DNA of 64,000 bases from JANQIV01 sp050117315 (GCA_050117315.1 JASFMY010000013.1:1-64000), one strand, 5' to 3'; shown: positions 9,179 to 17,872, counted from the first letter of the stretch. Notes: generated by a model not told the origin, from the sequence alone. Numbers and translations are program-made.

Positions 9179-9621
9179 ATTCCAATAATAAGCCTTAAGG
9201 ATGGTTAAAATCGGAATCGTTGTAGCATTTTATTAACGATTACATGAATTATTCATTCTCTAATGCATTATCCGGGGTAAATAGAAAATTGTGACAACCT
9301 TATTATTATAAGTTACTGGATTTTGTTTGGCTCTAATGCATTATTAGGGTTCAATTCACTGTGTTATGTATTATTAGATAGCTACAAATAAAAGCAATTT
9401 AAATAACATTATATATCGATATATAATAGCGTAGATTAATATGAAATCAATTTGAAGATTTCAAATAAAAGCGTTAGATTTGAATGAGCTTTCTTGATTC
9501 AATGAAGATACCAGCCGGACGATACTTATTTGTAGAGTTTAGCTTCGAATAAATAAGTACTTTTAATCAATGTTGTTAACATCAACAATAAATGATACCA
9601 AATAACCCTCCCGGAGGAATT
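9179..9621 (+). other. Gene-free stretch with repeated mini-ORF motif and palindromes
   Basis: No full gene is visible. A 17-codon ORF at 9244-9294 encodes the motif SNALSGVN, and its DNA at 9260-9282 is identical to 17199-17221. A diverged copy lies at 9333-9355 (SNALLGFN). There is a perfect 20-bp palindrome centred on TATCGATA at 9408-9427 and a 9-bp inverted repeat at 9523-9531/9551-9559. These probably include the promoter and leader of the exported protein at 9622. Confidence 0.4.
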
Positions 9622-12339
9622 ATGAAAAGACTCTTTTTATTGATTTCTATTTTACTCTTTTCATCATTAATTTATTCTCAAGTAAAGATAAAGGAAAGGA
9701 TAGAAATCAAACCTACTCAAAAAAAATCTTTACAGAAAACTCACGATTCACCACCTTCGAGTGTTTATACACCTTGTGGTCCTTATTATGGTGAAGTTCA
9801 ACACTGGTCGGATAAGCCCGAAGGACATTTTTGGCAAACTGTTTGGGGCGGTTATTATGCTCCTATTGATCCTTTTCAACAGTTATTTACATTGCAAAGG
9901 GGGGTAAACTGCGATGTAATTTTAAGACTATTTGCCAATTCATATTATTCACCTTTCAAAGTGGAAATTGTTGAAGGGCAGGAATTTTGTACGTTCCAGG
10001 AATACGGCATAATTGAGGATGCTGAAATTGAAAATACATATGGTTACAATGACATACCCGATAGTATGCTTGAAGAAGATGGATATGTATTTGTTACAGG
10101 CGACATCTTGAATGATGAATATGGATATGCAAATAGTGTAAAAGTTTATTACAATCAAAAGTACTATATTAAATATAATTACGTAAATTCAAATTCTTTT
10201 GTTACGCTAAAATTTACTTCGGTCTTGTATCCGCCGCCGGAAACTCCGCCTGTTTATTATCATACATTAATTGCAAAACGAGACTTTGCTTATGAGAATG
10301 ATACAATTCGTAAAACTATTCCGAATTACGAAGAATTAAATCTTAATATCCATCCTGATCCGCTGCATTGTGTTATTGATGAATATGAAAGAGGCGGCGA
10401 TCTGCCGGATTCTGTAAAATTTAACGTATCGATTATTAAGAGTACCGAGTATGGTATCTTAAAAAGATACAATGAGGATCAGGAAATATTTGATTCAACT
10501 TTTACTAATCTTACACAAGATGAGTACGATCAGCTAAGCTTTTTAGCAGGCGGTAATTACTTTGAGGATTCAGCCAGGGTAGAAATATTGATAGAGCCTA
10601 CGGACGAAGATATTGAACCGGTAACAATTTTATTTACTATTTTGCCTAATCCCATTCCGCCGATAAAAGTTGAATTTGACCCCGAACATATTTTACCGGG
10701 CGATACTTCGACAATTACACTTAGTAGACGGCTGGAGGATTCTGATCAGTACGTTTTGTTTCCCTATGACCAAGTTTTTAGCATTTACACAAACAATGAA
10801 AAGGACTATGGAGATATCTATTCAATTAGGCATGATATTAGAGGTAATAGACTTGACGATGTATTAAATGGATTTATGTTTATTGCAAACGACACTATTG
10901 ATGCTGAGCACGTTACAGCCATTGTTGGTGCAAAAACAAAAGTTTATCCGGATGCCGGTTCAAGTGCTTCTTCATTTAATGGCGGCGGTGAACTAAATAA
11001 TACTGTAAAATCAGCAAGTTCTTTATCTAAAGAACATCAATTAAATCAAACAAGCGATTATTTAGATAAACCTACTACTATATACGGAGAAGGAAGTTTG
11101 AAGATTTCTAGAGAAATAGAAGAAGGAATACAAATTGAATTTGAAGGAAATGAGATACCGCCGGATTGGGGAACATCTATTTTATTAAGATGGAATCAGG
11201 GAGGCGAAATTGAAGACTTTCCTTCTGATCAAAGATTTGATATAGAAATATTGGAAGGTGAAGAGTACGGCGATTTATATTATTTTGGAGACGGCTATCC
11301 GCAAATGGAAAAAAGTTTTACAGATGCTCTTAATTATTTTGCATTTGGTTCTTATGACTCGATTAGTGTTGATACGGCTGAAGTTATAATAAGAGCTACA
11401 ACTGAAATTCTTGACGGCTCGGAACTCAAGATTTTAGAAGGTGAGGAAAAGTTGTATATAATTGAAGAAAAAGATTCATTAACAATTATCAGTCCTGAAG
11501 AAGAGGATGAAATATATTACATAACAAATACACCGGAAATGCCGAGTATTACATGCCGGGCAGAATTTTCGGGAGATAATATACCGGAGAATCAAACCGC
11601 TAATTGGAGTTGCAGTGTAGCATATGACTACCCGCCCGGTGATGATGAGGAGACATACAATGCTGAAATTGTTTTTGGTTCAGATAATATTACGGAATGG
11701 AACTTAAATTTTAATAACAGTGAAATTATTATTGGCGGTAAAGCAACAATTATTGTTACAACTACAGTTGATGATGAAGAATATGCAGATACAATTGTTG
11801 TGCATATTAGAGGAGAAAATCCTGAAGATGCAACAGTTATTGCACTAACAGATGATGGGGAGCAAGCAATGATTGAAACAGAAGTTCCCAGTTATTCTCA
11901 ATTTCGTACTGAAAATTATGATGAACCGAATGAAAGATTACCAATTCGTGGTGGCGACCGTCATGGCTGGGGAATGTGTCAGTTAGATGATAGATCACAT
12001 ACTATAACTACAGCGCTACTATGGGATTGGACTGCAAATTTTGAATATGGCACAAATTATTATAATCAACAAAGAAATGGTGCTGAAAGACGCATGAATG
12101 ACGACATTAATTTACATGGACCGATAGCAGGTCAAACCCGACAGAGTATGATAGATATTGAAGGTTATGCAAGATACAATGGAGGTCCCTCAGCAAGGGT
12201 TTGGAGATGGATACCTGCAACTGAACGCAACCCTGGGCGCTGGGTACGGAATGTAACAGCAATACGTAATGGGGTAAGAAGATATAATCCGGACATAGAC
12301 GAACATGCAGGAAATTATGAAGGTAATTATAACAATTAA
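9622..12339 (+). CDS. Exported multidomain protein with possible lysozyme-like C-terminus
   Basis: A 905-residue secreted protein. An earlier in-frame ATG exists at 9592, but GGAGGAATT just before ATG 9622 and the signal peptide MKRLFLLISILLFSSLIYSQ fix the start here. The middle holds several degenerate Ig-like units that share an F-x-I-x-I/V...E-YG pattern (for example RFDIEILEGEEYGDLY). The C-terminal 155 residues differ. They contain AMIETEVPSYSQF (about 749-761), GDRHGWGMCQLDD (about 778-790) and YARYNGGPSARVW (about 849-861). These resemble the catalytic Glu helix, the G-x-G-x-x-Q stretch and the YN-G-G stretch of SLT/lysozyme-like folds. Cell-wall hydrolase activity is therefore plausible but unproven. 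No T9SS sorting domain is present. Confidence 0.7.
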   Translation: MKRLFLLISILLFSSLIYSQVKIKERIEIKPTQKKSLQKTHDSPPSSVYTPCGPYYGEVQHWSDKPEGHFWQTVWGGYYAPIDPFQQLFTLQRGVNCDVILRLFANSYYSPFKVEIVEGQEFCTFQEYGIIEDAEIENTYGYNDIPDSMLEEDGYVFVTGDILNDEYGYANSVKVYYNQKYYIKYNYVNSNSFVTLKFTSVLYPPPETPPVYYHTLIAKRDFAYENDTIRKTIPNYEELNLNIHPDPLHCVIDEYERGGDLPDSVKFNVSIIKSTEYGILKRYNEDQEIFDSTFTNLTQDEYDQLSFLAGGNYFEDSARVEILIEPTDEDIEPVTILFTILPNPIPPIKVEFDPEHILPGDTSTITLSRRLEDSDQYVLFPYDQVFSIYTNNEKDYGDIYSIRHDIRGNRLDDVLNGFMFIANDTIDAEHVTAIVGAKTKVYPDAGSSASSFNGGGELNNTVKSASSLSKEHQLNQTSDYLDKPTTIYGEGSLKISREIEEGIQIEFEGNEIPPDWGTSILLRWNQGGEIEDFPSDQRFDIEILEGEEYGDLYYFGDGYPQMEKSFTDALNYFAFGSYDSISVDTAEVIIRATTEILDGSELKILEGEEKLYIIEEKDSLTIISPEEEDEIYYITNTPEMPSITCRAEFSGDNIPENQTANWSCSVAYDYPPGDDEETYNAEIVFGSDNITEWNLNFNNSEIIIGGKATIIVTTTVDDEEYADTIVVHIRGENPEDATVIALTDDGEQAMIETEVPSYSQFRTENYDEPNERLPIRGGDRHGWGMCQLDDRSHTITTALLWDWTANFEYGTNYYNQQRNGAERRMNDDINLHGPIAGQTRQSMIDIEGYARYNGGPSARVWRWIPATERNPGRWVRNVTAIRNGVRRYNPDIDEHAGNYEGNYNN

Positions 12340-12359
12340 GAATTATGAAGGAATTAATT

Positions 12360-15053
12360 ATGAAAAACAAAATAATTTTATTTGTTGTTAAACTGTTATT
12401 TGTAACATTAAGTTTTGCGCAAAATCCAAAATATTATTTCCCAAATTTTGAACATTCAACAAATGAGCCTATAACTGTTTATAGTGTTGATCTGATAACG
12501 GGGCAAAAAGAAGTAGTCTTTTCTGAAGATGATAAAATTTACGGTGTTCCTTTAGTATTAGATGATCAAAGCCGGATTTTCTTCAAAGCGCAAAGAAAAA
12601 TCTGTGTATATAACACAGAAAATCAGACTATAGATACACTGTCACATCTCGGCAATATTGAAAGATTCCAAAGCATCGCATTAGTTCCTTCTACAAATGA
12701 AATATTTTTGGGATTTATTAAGGAGGATGCAAAGATTGTAGACAGGGAATACCTTCTGCTAGAAGTTACTGATGTTTCTATAGATAAAGACACTTATGCC
12801 TTGATTGATACTATAGGACTCTTTGGAGCTGTTGATGCTGTTCTTTCAAGAGACGGAAATAAAGTATTCCAGTTGAAAGAAACAACCGACGGAATATATT
12901 TTAGAAGTTTTACTGTTGGAGCCGATAATTTTGAAAGTGATTCACTGGCAATTGAAGGGTTTGATAATTTAGAAAACATTTACCAGCCATACTTTATTGA
13001 TGCAAACAATGGTTATGTATTTATCAGTTATATAAATCTGAATGAAACAGAATCACATTTCCTTGTTTGCGATCCGGAAGAAGGCAAAAGTATTTATTAT
13101 GGAAAAAATATAAAAACAATGCGTATTCCCCCCTTTGGTGAAGCTGTAACTAACAATGGCGATATGATATTTCAAGATAAAGATAATTTTTATGTTCTTA
13201 GCCACGAAACCGGTAAGCTGCGGAAAAGGTTAAAATTCCATTTTAATGAACCGACAACTGATCCGCACGCTGCAAGAATATCACAGAAGGCAAAACTTTT
13301 AATTATTGGAGACACTTTATATTACTTTCCGAAAAATCCTGATGATTGGGAATATTCTAAATTATGGACTTATGAAGTAGGAAGCGGCAACATAAACGAA
13401 GACCAATCAGATGAATCATTGATGGACTTTCTACTGGATGACATTAACGATTTATATCAAAAGGGCGGGATTACAAATCAAAGCACTTTCACTAAATACG
13501 AAAATTATTTTAACAATATAAAATCTCAATTGCAGCAAGGACAATTAGAAAACGCACGTTTATCCCTTAACACAGTTATACAAGATTTAGAAACTGATAA
13601 TGGAAATTCAATTACAAAAGAAGCTTTTGACTTTCTGATTTTTAATACCAAAGCAGTAAAAGATAGAATACCTGAAACACAACAGCCCTGGCTTACGGTA
13701 AAACTTGTTGACAGTAATAATAATATGTTAACCGGCGGTACATTAAAATACTACGAAGGCGGCTGGAAAGACGCTGTTGATAATGGCGACGGAACATTTA
13801 AAGTAGAAACAGAACGTTCAACAGTCAGTTTAAGAATGACTTATGCTTACGGCTCACAGACAATAAGTAATGTAACTGTTTCAAGCGACACATTTGCTTT
13901 CCAAACCGTCAACACAACAGTTGAGTTAAGAGACAGTGAAAACAATTTAATCACTCCTGCCCCTACGGGGGAAGATGCTACAGTAAAATACTACTCTGGA
14001 GGTTGGCGGGACTTTGGTCCAACAGTAAATGGAGTGGCTTCAAAAGAACTGCTGCCAAACAATTACACATTTAGAATGAGTTACGCTTACGCAAGCAAAG
14101 ATAAAAAACAAGACTTGAATACCGACCCGGTAGTAATCTTCCAAACAGCAAACACAGAAGTAAAACTAAATGACAGCCAGGGTAACCCGATAACAGAAGA
14201 AGCTACTGTAAAATATTACTCGGGCGGGTGGAGAGACTTCGGTACTACTGTTAATGGAGTAGCTGGAAAAGAATTACTTGCAAATAACTACACATTCAGA
14301 ATGAATTACGCTTTCGCAAGCGAAGACCAAAAACAAGACTTGAATACTGATCCGGTAGTAATCTTCCAAACAGTAAACACAGAAGTAAAACTAAATGACA
14401 GCCAGGGTAATCCAATTGCTGAAGAAGCAACTGTAAAATATTATTCAGGCGGCTGGAGAGACTTTGGTATAACAGTAAACGGAGTTGCAGTAAAAGAACT
14501 GCTGCCAAACAATTACACATTCAGAATGACTTATGCTTTTGCAAGCAAAGACAAAAAACAAGATTTGAACACTGATCCGGTCATAGTTTTCGAAACTGTT
14601 AACACAGAAGTGAAACTAAACGACAGCCAGGGCAACCCGATTACCGACGCTGCTGCAACAGTAAAATACTATTCCGGCGGTTGGCGAGACTTCGGTACAA
14701 CAGTAAACGGAGTTGCAGCAAAAGAACTGCTGGCAAACAATTACACTTTTAGAATGACTCACGAATTTATTTCAAATGATAAAAAGCAGGATACCGGTGT
14801 AGATAATAACGTGGTATTCACAACTGTCAATTGTGTTGTTCGTGTTACTGATTTACAAAGCCAGCTATTGGATAATGCTGTTGTGCGTTACTATTCCGGG
14901 GGCTGGAGAAATTTGGGCTCAACAGTTAGCGGTGAAGTAGCTAAAGAATTACTGCCCGCAAATTTAACTTTCAGGGCTATATATAATTCTAATAGCAAAG
15001 ACGTGAAACAAGATTTATCAAATAATAATTTAGTTGAAATTGTTATTGAATAA
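12360..15053 (+). CDS. Exported protein with FIMAH-like domain and six tandem 75-residue repeats
   Basis: An 897-residue secreted protein. ATG 12360 is preferred over the in-frame ATG at 12345 because AAGGA lies upstream and the signal peptide (MKNKIILFVVKLLFVTLSFAQ) begins there. Residues 20-350 look like a beta-propeller or repeat-rich sensor. Residues 358-440 (LLDDINDLYQKGGI to FNTKAVKDRI) resemble a FIMAH helical domain. From about residue 443 six copies of a 75-residue beta unit follow, marked by KYYSGGWRDFG and ELLPNNYTFRM. The preceding gene ends 20 bases upstream, so the two are co-transcribed. The repeats suggest a surface adhesin or binding stalk. No sorting domain is present at its own C-terminus. 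Confidence 0.75.
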   Translation: MKNKIILFVVKLLFVTLSFAQNPKYYFPNFEHSTNEPITVYSVDLITGQKEVVFSEDDKIYGVPLVLDDQSRIFFKAQRKICVYNTENQTIDTLSHLGNIERFQSIALVPSTNEIFLGFIKEDAKIVDREYLLLEVTDVSIDKDTYALIDTIGLFGAVDAVLSRDGNKVFQLKETTDGIYFRSFTVGADNFESDSLAIEGFDNLENIYQPYFIDANNGYVFISYINLNETESHFLVCDPEEGKSIYYGKNIKTMRIPPFGEAVTNNGDMIFQDKDNFYVLSHETGKLRKRLKFHFNEPTTDPHAARISQKAKLLIIGDTLYYFPKNPDDWEYSKLWTYEVGSGNINEDQSDESLMDFLLDDINDLYQKGGITNQSTFTKYENYFNNIKSQLQQGQLENARLSLNTVIQDLETDNGNSITKEAFDFLIFNTKAVKDRIPETQQPWLTVKLVDSNNNMLTGGTLKYYEGGWKDAVDNGDGTFKVETERSTVSLRMTYAYGSQTISNVTVSSDTFAFQTVNTTVELRDSENNLITPAPTGEDATVKYYSGGWRDFGPTVNGVASKELLPNNYTFRMSYAYASKDKKQDLNTDPVVIFQTANTEVKLNDSQGNPITEEATVKYYSGGWRDFGTTVNGVAGKELLANNYTFRMNYAFASEDQKQDLNTDPVVIFQTVNTEVKLNDSQGNPIAEEATVKYYSGGWRDFGITVNGVAVKELLPNNYTFRMTYAFASKDKKQDLNTDPVIVFETVNTEVKLNDSQGNPITDAAATVKYYSGGWRDFGTTVNGVAAKELLANNYTFRMTHEFISNDKKQDTGVDNNVVFTTVNCVVRVTDLQSQLLDNAVVRYYSGGWRNLGSTVSGEVAKELLPANLTFRAIYNSNSKDVKQDLSNNNLVEIVIE
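13687..15050 (+). repeat. Six in-frame tandem repeats of about 225 bp
   Basis: Unit starts can be read at about 13687, 13915, 14154, 14379, 14604 and 14832. The 14154, 14379 and 14604 units are exactly 225 bases apart, and the next spacing is 228. The middle units are nearly identical at DNA level, while the first and last are diverged. That pattern is expected from repeated internal duplication or recombination, so unit number may vary between strains. Confidence 0.85.
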
Positions 15054-15062
15054 AAGTTAGGC

Positions 15063-15163
15063 TTGTCATTCCCGCATGTAGTTAGCCTGCCTTGGCGGCA
15101 GACAGGCGGGGATCTATTATGCAGTATGTTTGGATTCCCGATATAAGCATTCGGGAATGACAA
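15063..15163. repeat. Interspersed palindromic element (TTGTCATTCCCG ends)
   Basis: A 12-bp perfect inverted repeat, TTGTCATTCCCG at 15063-15074 and CGGGAATGACAA at 15152-15163, encloses a GC-rich core with GCCTGCC and GGCAGACAGGCGGGG. It fills the gap between the repeat protein and the T9SS cargo gene. It is a short non-autonomous element related in style to those at 34821 and 40987. Confidence 0.65.
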
Positions 15164-15191
15164 AAGGAAAAAAATTACAAAGGAAAATAAA

Positions 15192-15833
15192 ATGAAATCA
15201 CTTAAAAGAATTGCACTGCTGACAATATTTATTGGATCAGTTTTTGCGCAAACTGTTTACGAATTACCTTTTGCATCCGAGGGAAATGTAATTGAACTGT
15301 CTGTAGCAAATACTTCCGATCAAGAAAATTTTACAGGTAAAATTGAGATAAACAGCCAGCCTGGTTGGATAAAATTTTCTCAAAATAATTATTCATTTGA
15401 TGAAATTCTTTCCGGCGAAGAGAGTACAGCCGTATTTGAATTTGATGTTGATGAAGAAGCGCCGGTAAACAATGAAGCCGAAATTGTCTTCGGCATTTTA
15501 GGTAAAGATAATCAGCAATGGCAGAAGACAATTAAAGTGACAGTGCTGCCGCCGGATAACTTTGAGCTGTTCCAGAATTACCCGAATCCTTTTAATCCTT
15601 CAACTATTATAAGTTACCAATTACCGGAAGAAGGAAAAGTGACATTAAAGATTTATAACATTCTAGGAGAGCAAGTAAAGGAACTAGTAAACGAAACAAA
15701 AAAGCCGGGCTTACACAAAGTAAACTGGAATGCTTCTAATCTTGCAAGCGGAATGTATGTTTATTCAATTTATGCAGAACTTAACAACGGTGAAAAACAA
15801 TTGCAGAAAAAGAAAATGCTGCTGGTGAAATAA
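15192..15833 (+). CDS. Small exported protein with T9SS type A sorting domain
   Basis: A 213-residue protein with a signal peptide (about 1-19, ending FAQ), an Ig-like beta domain of about 100 residues, and a C-terminal type A sorting domain of about 85 residues beginning FELFQNYPNPFNPS and ending LLVK. Such domains direct proteins across the outer membrane by the type IX system and are then removed. The protein is small and has no enzymatic motif, so it may be a carrier or structural surface protein that works with its two exported neighbours. AAAGGAAA precedes the ATG. A near-copy of its last 31 codons recurs at 16695-16790. Confidence 0.85.
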   Translation: MKSLKRIALLTIFIGSVFAQTVYELPFASEGNVIELSVANTSDQENFTGKIEINSQPGWIKFSQNNYSFDEILSGEESTAVFEFDVDEEAPVNNEAEIVFGILGKDNQQWQKTIKVTVLPPDNFELFQNYPNPFNPSTIISYQLPEEGKVTLKIYNILGEQVKELVNETKKPGLHKVNWNASNLASGMYVYSIYAELNNGEKQLQKKKMLLVK

Positions 15834-15931
15834 ATAAGTAGGACGGACAGGCTGTCTGTCCTTATAATCAAATATTGAAATCAGTATAAATTTGGACAGA
15901 TTATTTAACACAACTTTAGAGGTCAATTATT

Positions 15932-16692
15932 ATGAATAATTTTGTGAAAATAATTGTAATAATTTTTTTTTAGCATCGATTAATCCAGCTCAAGAATATA
16001 GTACAGCAGATACAATTTCTTACAATTATTTGAACTTTCATCAAAAACATAGTGATAGTTTACATGGGCAAAATTATTTTTTAGAGTATATATTTAATTA
16101 TCCGGATATCAAGAACAACAAAATTATAATGGAAATTGTAACAAAATTCATATTTGGTAAAGAAGTGCCTCCTTCCAATGTTGCTGCATTTATAAAAAAA
16201 AGTGTGAATAGCTATAAAAAGATGTTGATCGAAGAGGGTTCTATTGCACCCTATTATGATGAACGTAGGGTAAAGGTAATTTATAATAGCAACGGTTTGT
16301 TAACTTTAAGTTGCAAAGAAGTGTTGTCATATGGTCAGATTCATCCGCAAACTACTACTAAGTTCAAGTGCTTTGATTTAAGTCAATCTAAACAAATGGA
16401 ACTATATGATTTATTTCAAGATAATTTTTCAACAGAATTATTGAAAATCGCCGAAGAACAATTCTACATGCAATTGGCATTGGATAAAACCAAAAGTCTA
16501 AAGGAACAGGATTTTAGGTTTACCGACAATAAATTTAGATTGAATGATAACTTTTATATAAATACTGATGGGCTGCATTTTTATTACAATAACTACGAAA
16601 TAAGGGCCTATGGTTATGGACCAACAGATTTAGTAATTCCTTGGTCAAAAATAGAACATCTTTTGAAAGAAAATATTAAAAAAAGCATATAA
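15932..16692 (+). CDS. DUF3298-like exported protein, frameshifted in the signal peptide
   Basis: The C-terminal part (about 16390-16690) has the RsiV/DUF3298 pattern: FRFTDNKFRLNDNFYINTDG, then YEIRAYGYGPTDLVIPWSKI. ATG 15932, with AGAGGT upstream, begins a typical signal peptide (MNNFVKIIVIIFF), but a run of nine T at 15963-15971 puts a TAG in frame. With one more T the leader would continue as LASINPAQEYS straight into the downstream frame. Without it, translation must begin internally, for example at TTG 16030, giving 220 residues with no leader. It is therefore a recent pseudogene, a slippage-switched gene or a sequencing error. DUF3298 proteins are periplasmic and some sense lysozyme. 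Confidence 0.65.
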
Positions 16693-16694
16693 CA

Positions 16695-16790
16695 AGTGTT
16701 GCAAGCGGAATGTATGTTTATTCAATTTACACCGAACTGAACAACGGAGAGAAACAATTGCAAAGAAAGAAAATGCTGCTGGTGAAGTAG
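16695..16790 (+). pseudogene. Orphan tail of a T9SS type A sorting domain
   Basis: The frame reads SVASGMYVYSIYTELNNGE and ends KKMLLVK before TAG at 16788-16790. It is the last 31 codons of a sorting domain, nearly identical in DNA to the end of the gene at 15192-15833. It begins immediately after the stop of the DUF3298 gene, with no front part, so it marks a duplication or insertion endpoint. Confidence 0.75.
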
Positions 16791-16896
16791 AATCAAGAAA
16801 CAAGTTTCAAGTATCAAGATAAAAGATAAAACCTCATAAGAACATTTCCCTTAATAAGGAGAAAGATAATGGTGAAGGTCGGGTTGGTAAAATGAA

Positions 16897-17085
16897 AAGA
16901 AATAATAAACTACCGTTAAGAAATTATAAACCGTCGCAAGGAACCGACATACTACTACAAAGAAATAGTATCCCATCACCAGGAAATTATAACCAACCTC
17001 AAAGAAATGATATACTATCATCAAGAAATCATTGCCGACCGGCAGGAAATCATATCCCACCACTAAGAAATGATATCCCGCCGGT
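16897..17085. repeat. 21-bp minisatellite, nine units
   Basis: Nine consecutive 21-base units run from 16897 to 17085. Most begin with AAGAAAT or AGGAAAT followed by a variable half, for example AAGAAATGATATCCCGCCGGT at the end. Because 21 is a multiple of three, both strands stay open. The minus-strand reading is a heptapeptide repeat of the type G-Y-x-F-L-x-V. GCCGGT at 17080-17085 pairs with ACCGGC at 17104-17109 and is followed by CTTTT, a terminator-like ending. It is probably non-coding. Confidence 0.8.
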
Positions 17086-17143
17086 AGTTTATCAATACTA
17101 AGCACCGGCCTTTTATTAATTAAATTAATTTGGGAGGAAAATC

Positions 17144-17272
17144 ATGACTTCATTAAAACCCATCAATCAAATCATTTCCGAATCAGATGTACTTATTACT
17201 AATGCATTATCCGGGGTAAATCAATATTACGAACCTTGGGGAAATTCTCGAACTCTGTTCCGTAAGCAGTAG
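17144..17272 (+). CDS. Small ORF carrying the NALSGVN motif
   Basis: A 42-codon ORF starts at ATG 17144 with GGGAGG seven bases upstream, a strong ribosome binding site. It encodes MTSLKPINQIISES, then LITNALSGVNQYYEPWGN, and ends FRKQ. No signal peptide or known domain is seen. The motif DNA is duplicated at 9260-9282 in another mini-ORF. It may be a true small protein or the 5' stub of a lost gene. Confidence 0.4.
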   Translation: MTSLKPINQIISESDVLITNALSGVNQYYEPWGNSRTLFRKQ

Positions 17273-17291
17273 GGAACACTTCTTATCCGCA

Positions 17292-17320
17292 GTTTTGCCT
17301 TCGCGAAGCTAAGGCAAAAC
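17292..17320. repeat. Hairpin repeat at the 3' end of the sigma factor gene
   Basis: GTTTTGCCTT at 17292-17301 pairs with AAGGCAAAAC at 17311-17320 around a GCGAAGCT-type loop. Just beyond, CGCGAAGGCGG extends the GC-rich repeat into the last codons of the minus-strand sigma gene. It could terminate that gene. The composition suggests an interspersed repeat. Confidence 0.5.
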
Positions 17321-17326
17321 GGGGAG

Positions 17327-17872
17327 CTAACGCGAAGGCGGATTAAAATATTTTCTCAGGATTTCGAAAGCCTTAGACATTCGTTTCTCAACGGCTTTAA
17401 TAGATATGGCACAAATCACCGCTATTTCCTCATACTTATATCCTTCAACCCGACTCAATATATAAACAGTTTTAAGTTTCTCCGGCAGAAGTTTCAATGC
17501 ATTTTGTAAATCAATTTCTGTATCCAATTGTTTTTCATTGTTGGTTGAATTTGTGAACTCTACTTCCTCAAGAGAAATGTTTTTTGTTGAGGCTAATTTT
17601 ATGTGATTGATTATTGAATTGGAAAGCGACTTATATAGATATGATTTAATTGATTTGTCCGGGTTTAATTTTTCTCTCATCTGCCAAACTTTGAAAAAAA
17701 TTTCTTGAACAAGATCGCGGGATGTTTCAATCGAATTGGTTCTGTAGTAAGCAAAGCGAATTAGTTTATCGAAATACTTGTAATATAATTTTCTAAAAGC
17801 TTCTTTATCACTTTGTTTTATCCCTTTTATTAACTCTGAATCAACAAGGTCATTTTCTTTTGCTTTAGGCAT
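17327..17872 (-). CDS. ECF RNA polymerase sigma factor, FecI-like
   Basis: A 181-residue sigma-70 family protein of the Bacteroidota ECF type. Region 2 covers about residues 22-88 (FRKLYYKYFDKLIRFAYYR, then VQEIFFKVWQMREK). Region 4 is at about 120-175 (LQNALKLLPEKLKTVYILSR, then YEEIAVICAISIKAVEKRMS). The final residues (NPPSR) are encoded by a GC-rich palindromic repeat, so the original C-terminus may have been replaced. The usual FecR partner is not next to it. The only FecR on this strand nearby is at 7990-9018. The start has only a weak ribosome binding site. Confidence 0.9.
   Translation of the reverse strand: MPKAKENDLVDSELIKGIKQSDKEAFRKLYYKYFDKLIRFAYYRTNSIETSRDLVQEIFFKVWQMREKLNPDKSIKSYLYKSLSNSIINHIKLASTKNISLEEVEFTNSTNNEKQLDTEIDLQNALKLLPEKLKTVYILSRVEGYKYEEIAVICAISIKAVEKRMSKAFEILRKYFNPPSR

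Noticed and set aside
16851..17105. Long open frames on both strands across the 21-bp array
   Set aside because: They exist because the repeat period is divisible by three. No ribosome binding site suits them and the composition is that of the repeat unit.
9260..17221. The 23-bp repeats as phage-type attachment sites
   Set aside because: No integrase gene lies between them, and the repeats are in-frame parts of small ORFs, so a coding explanation is at least as likely.
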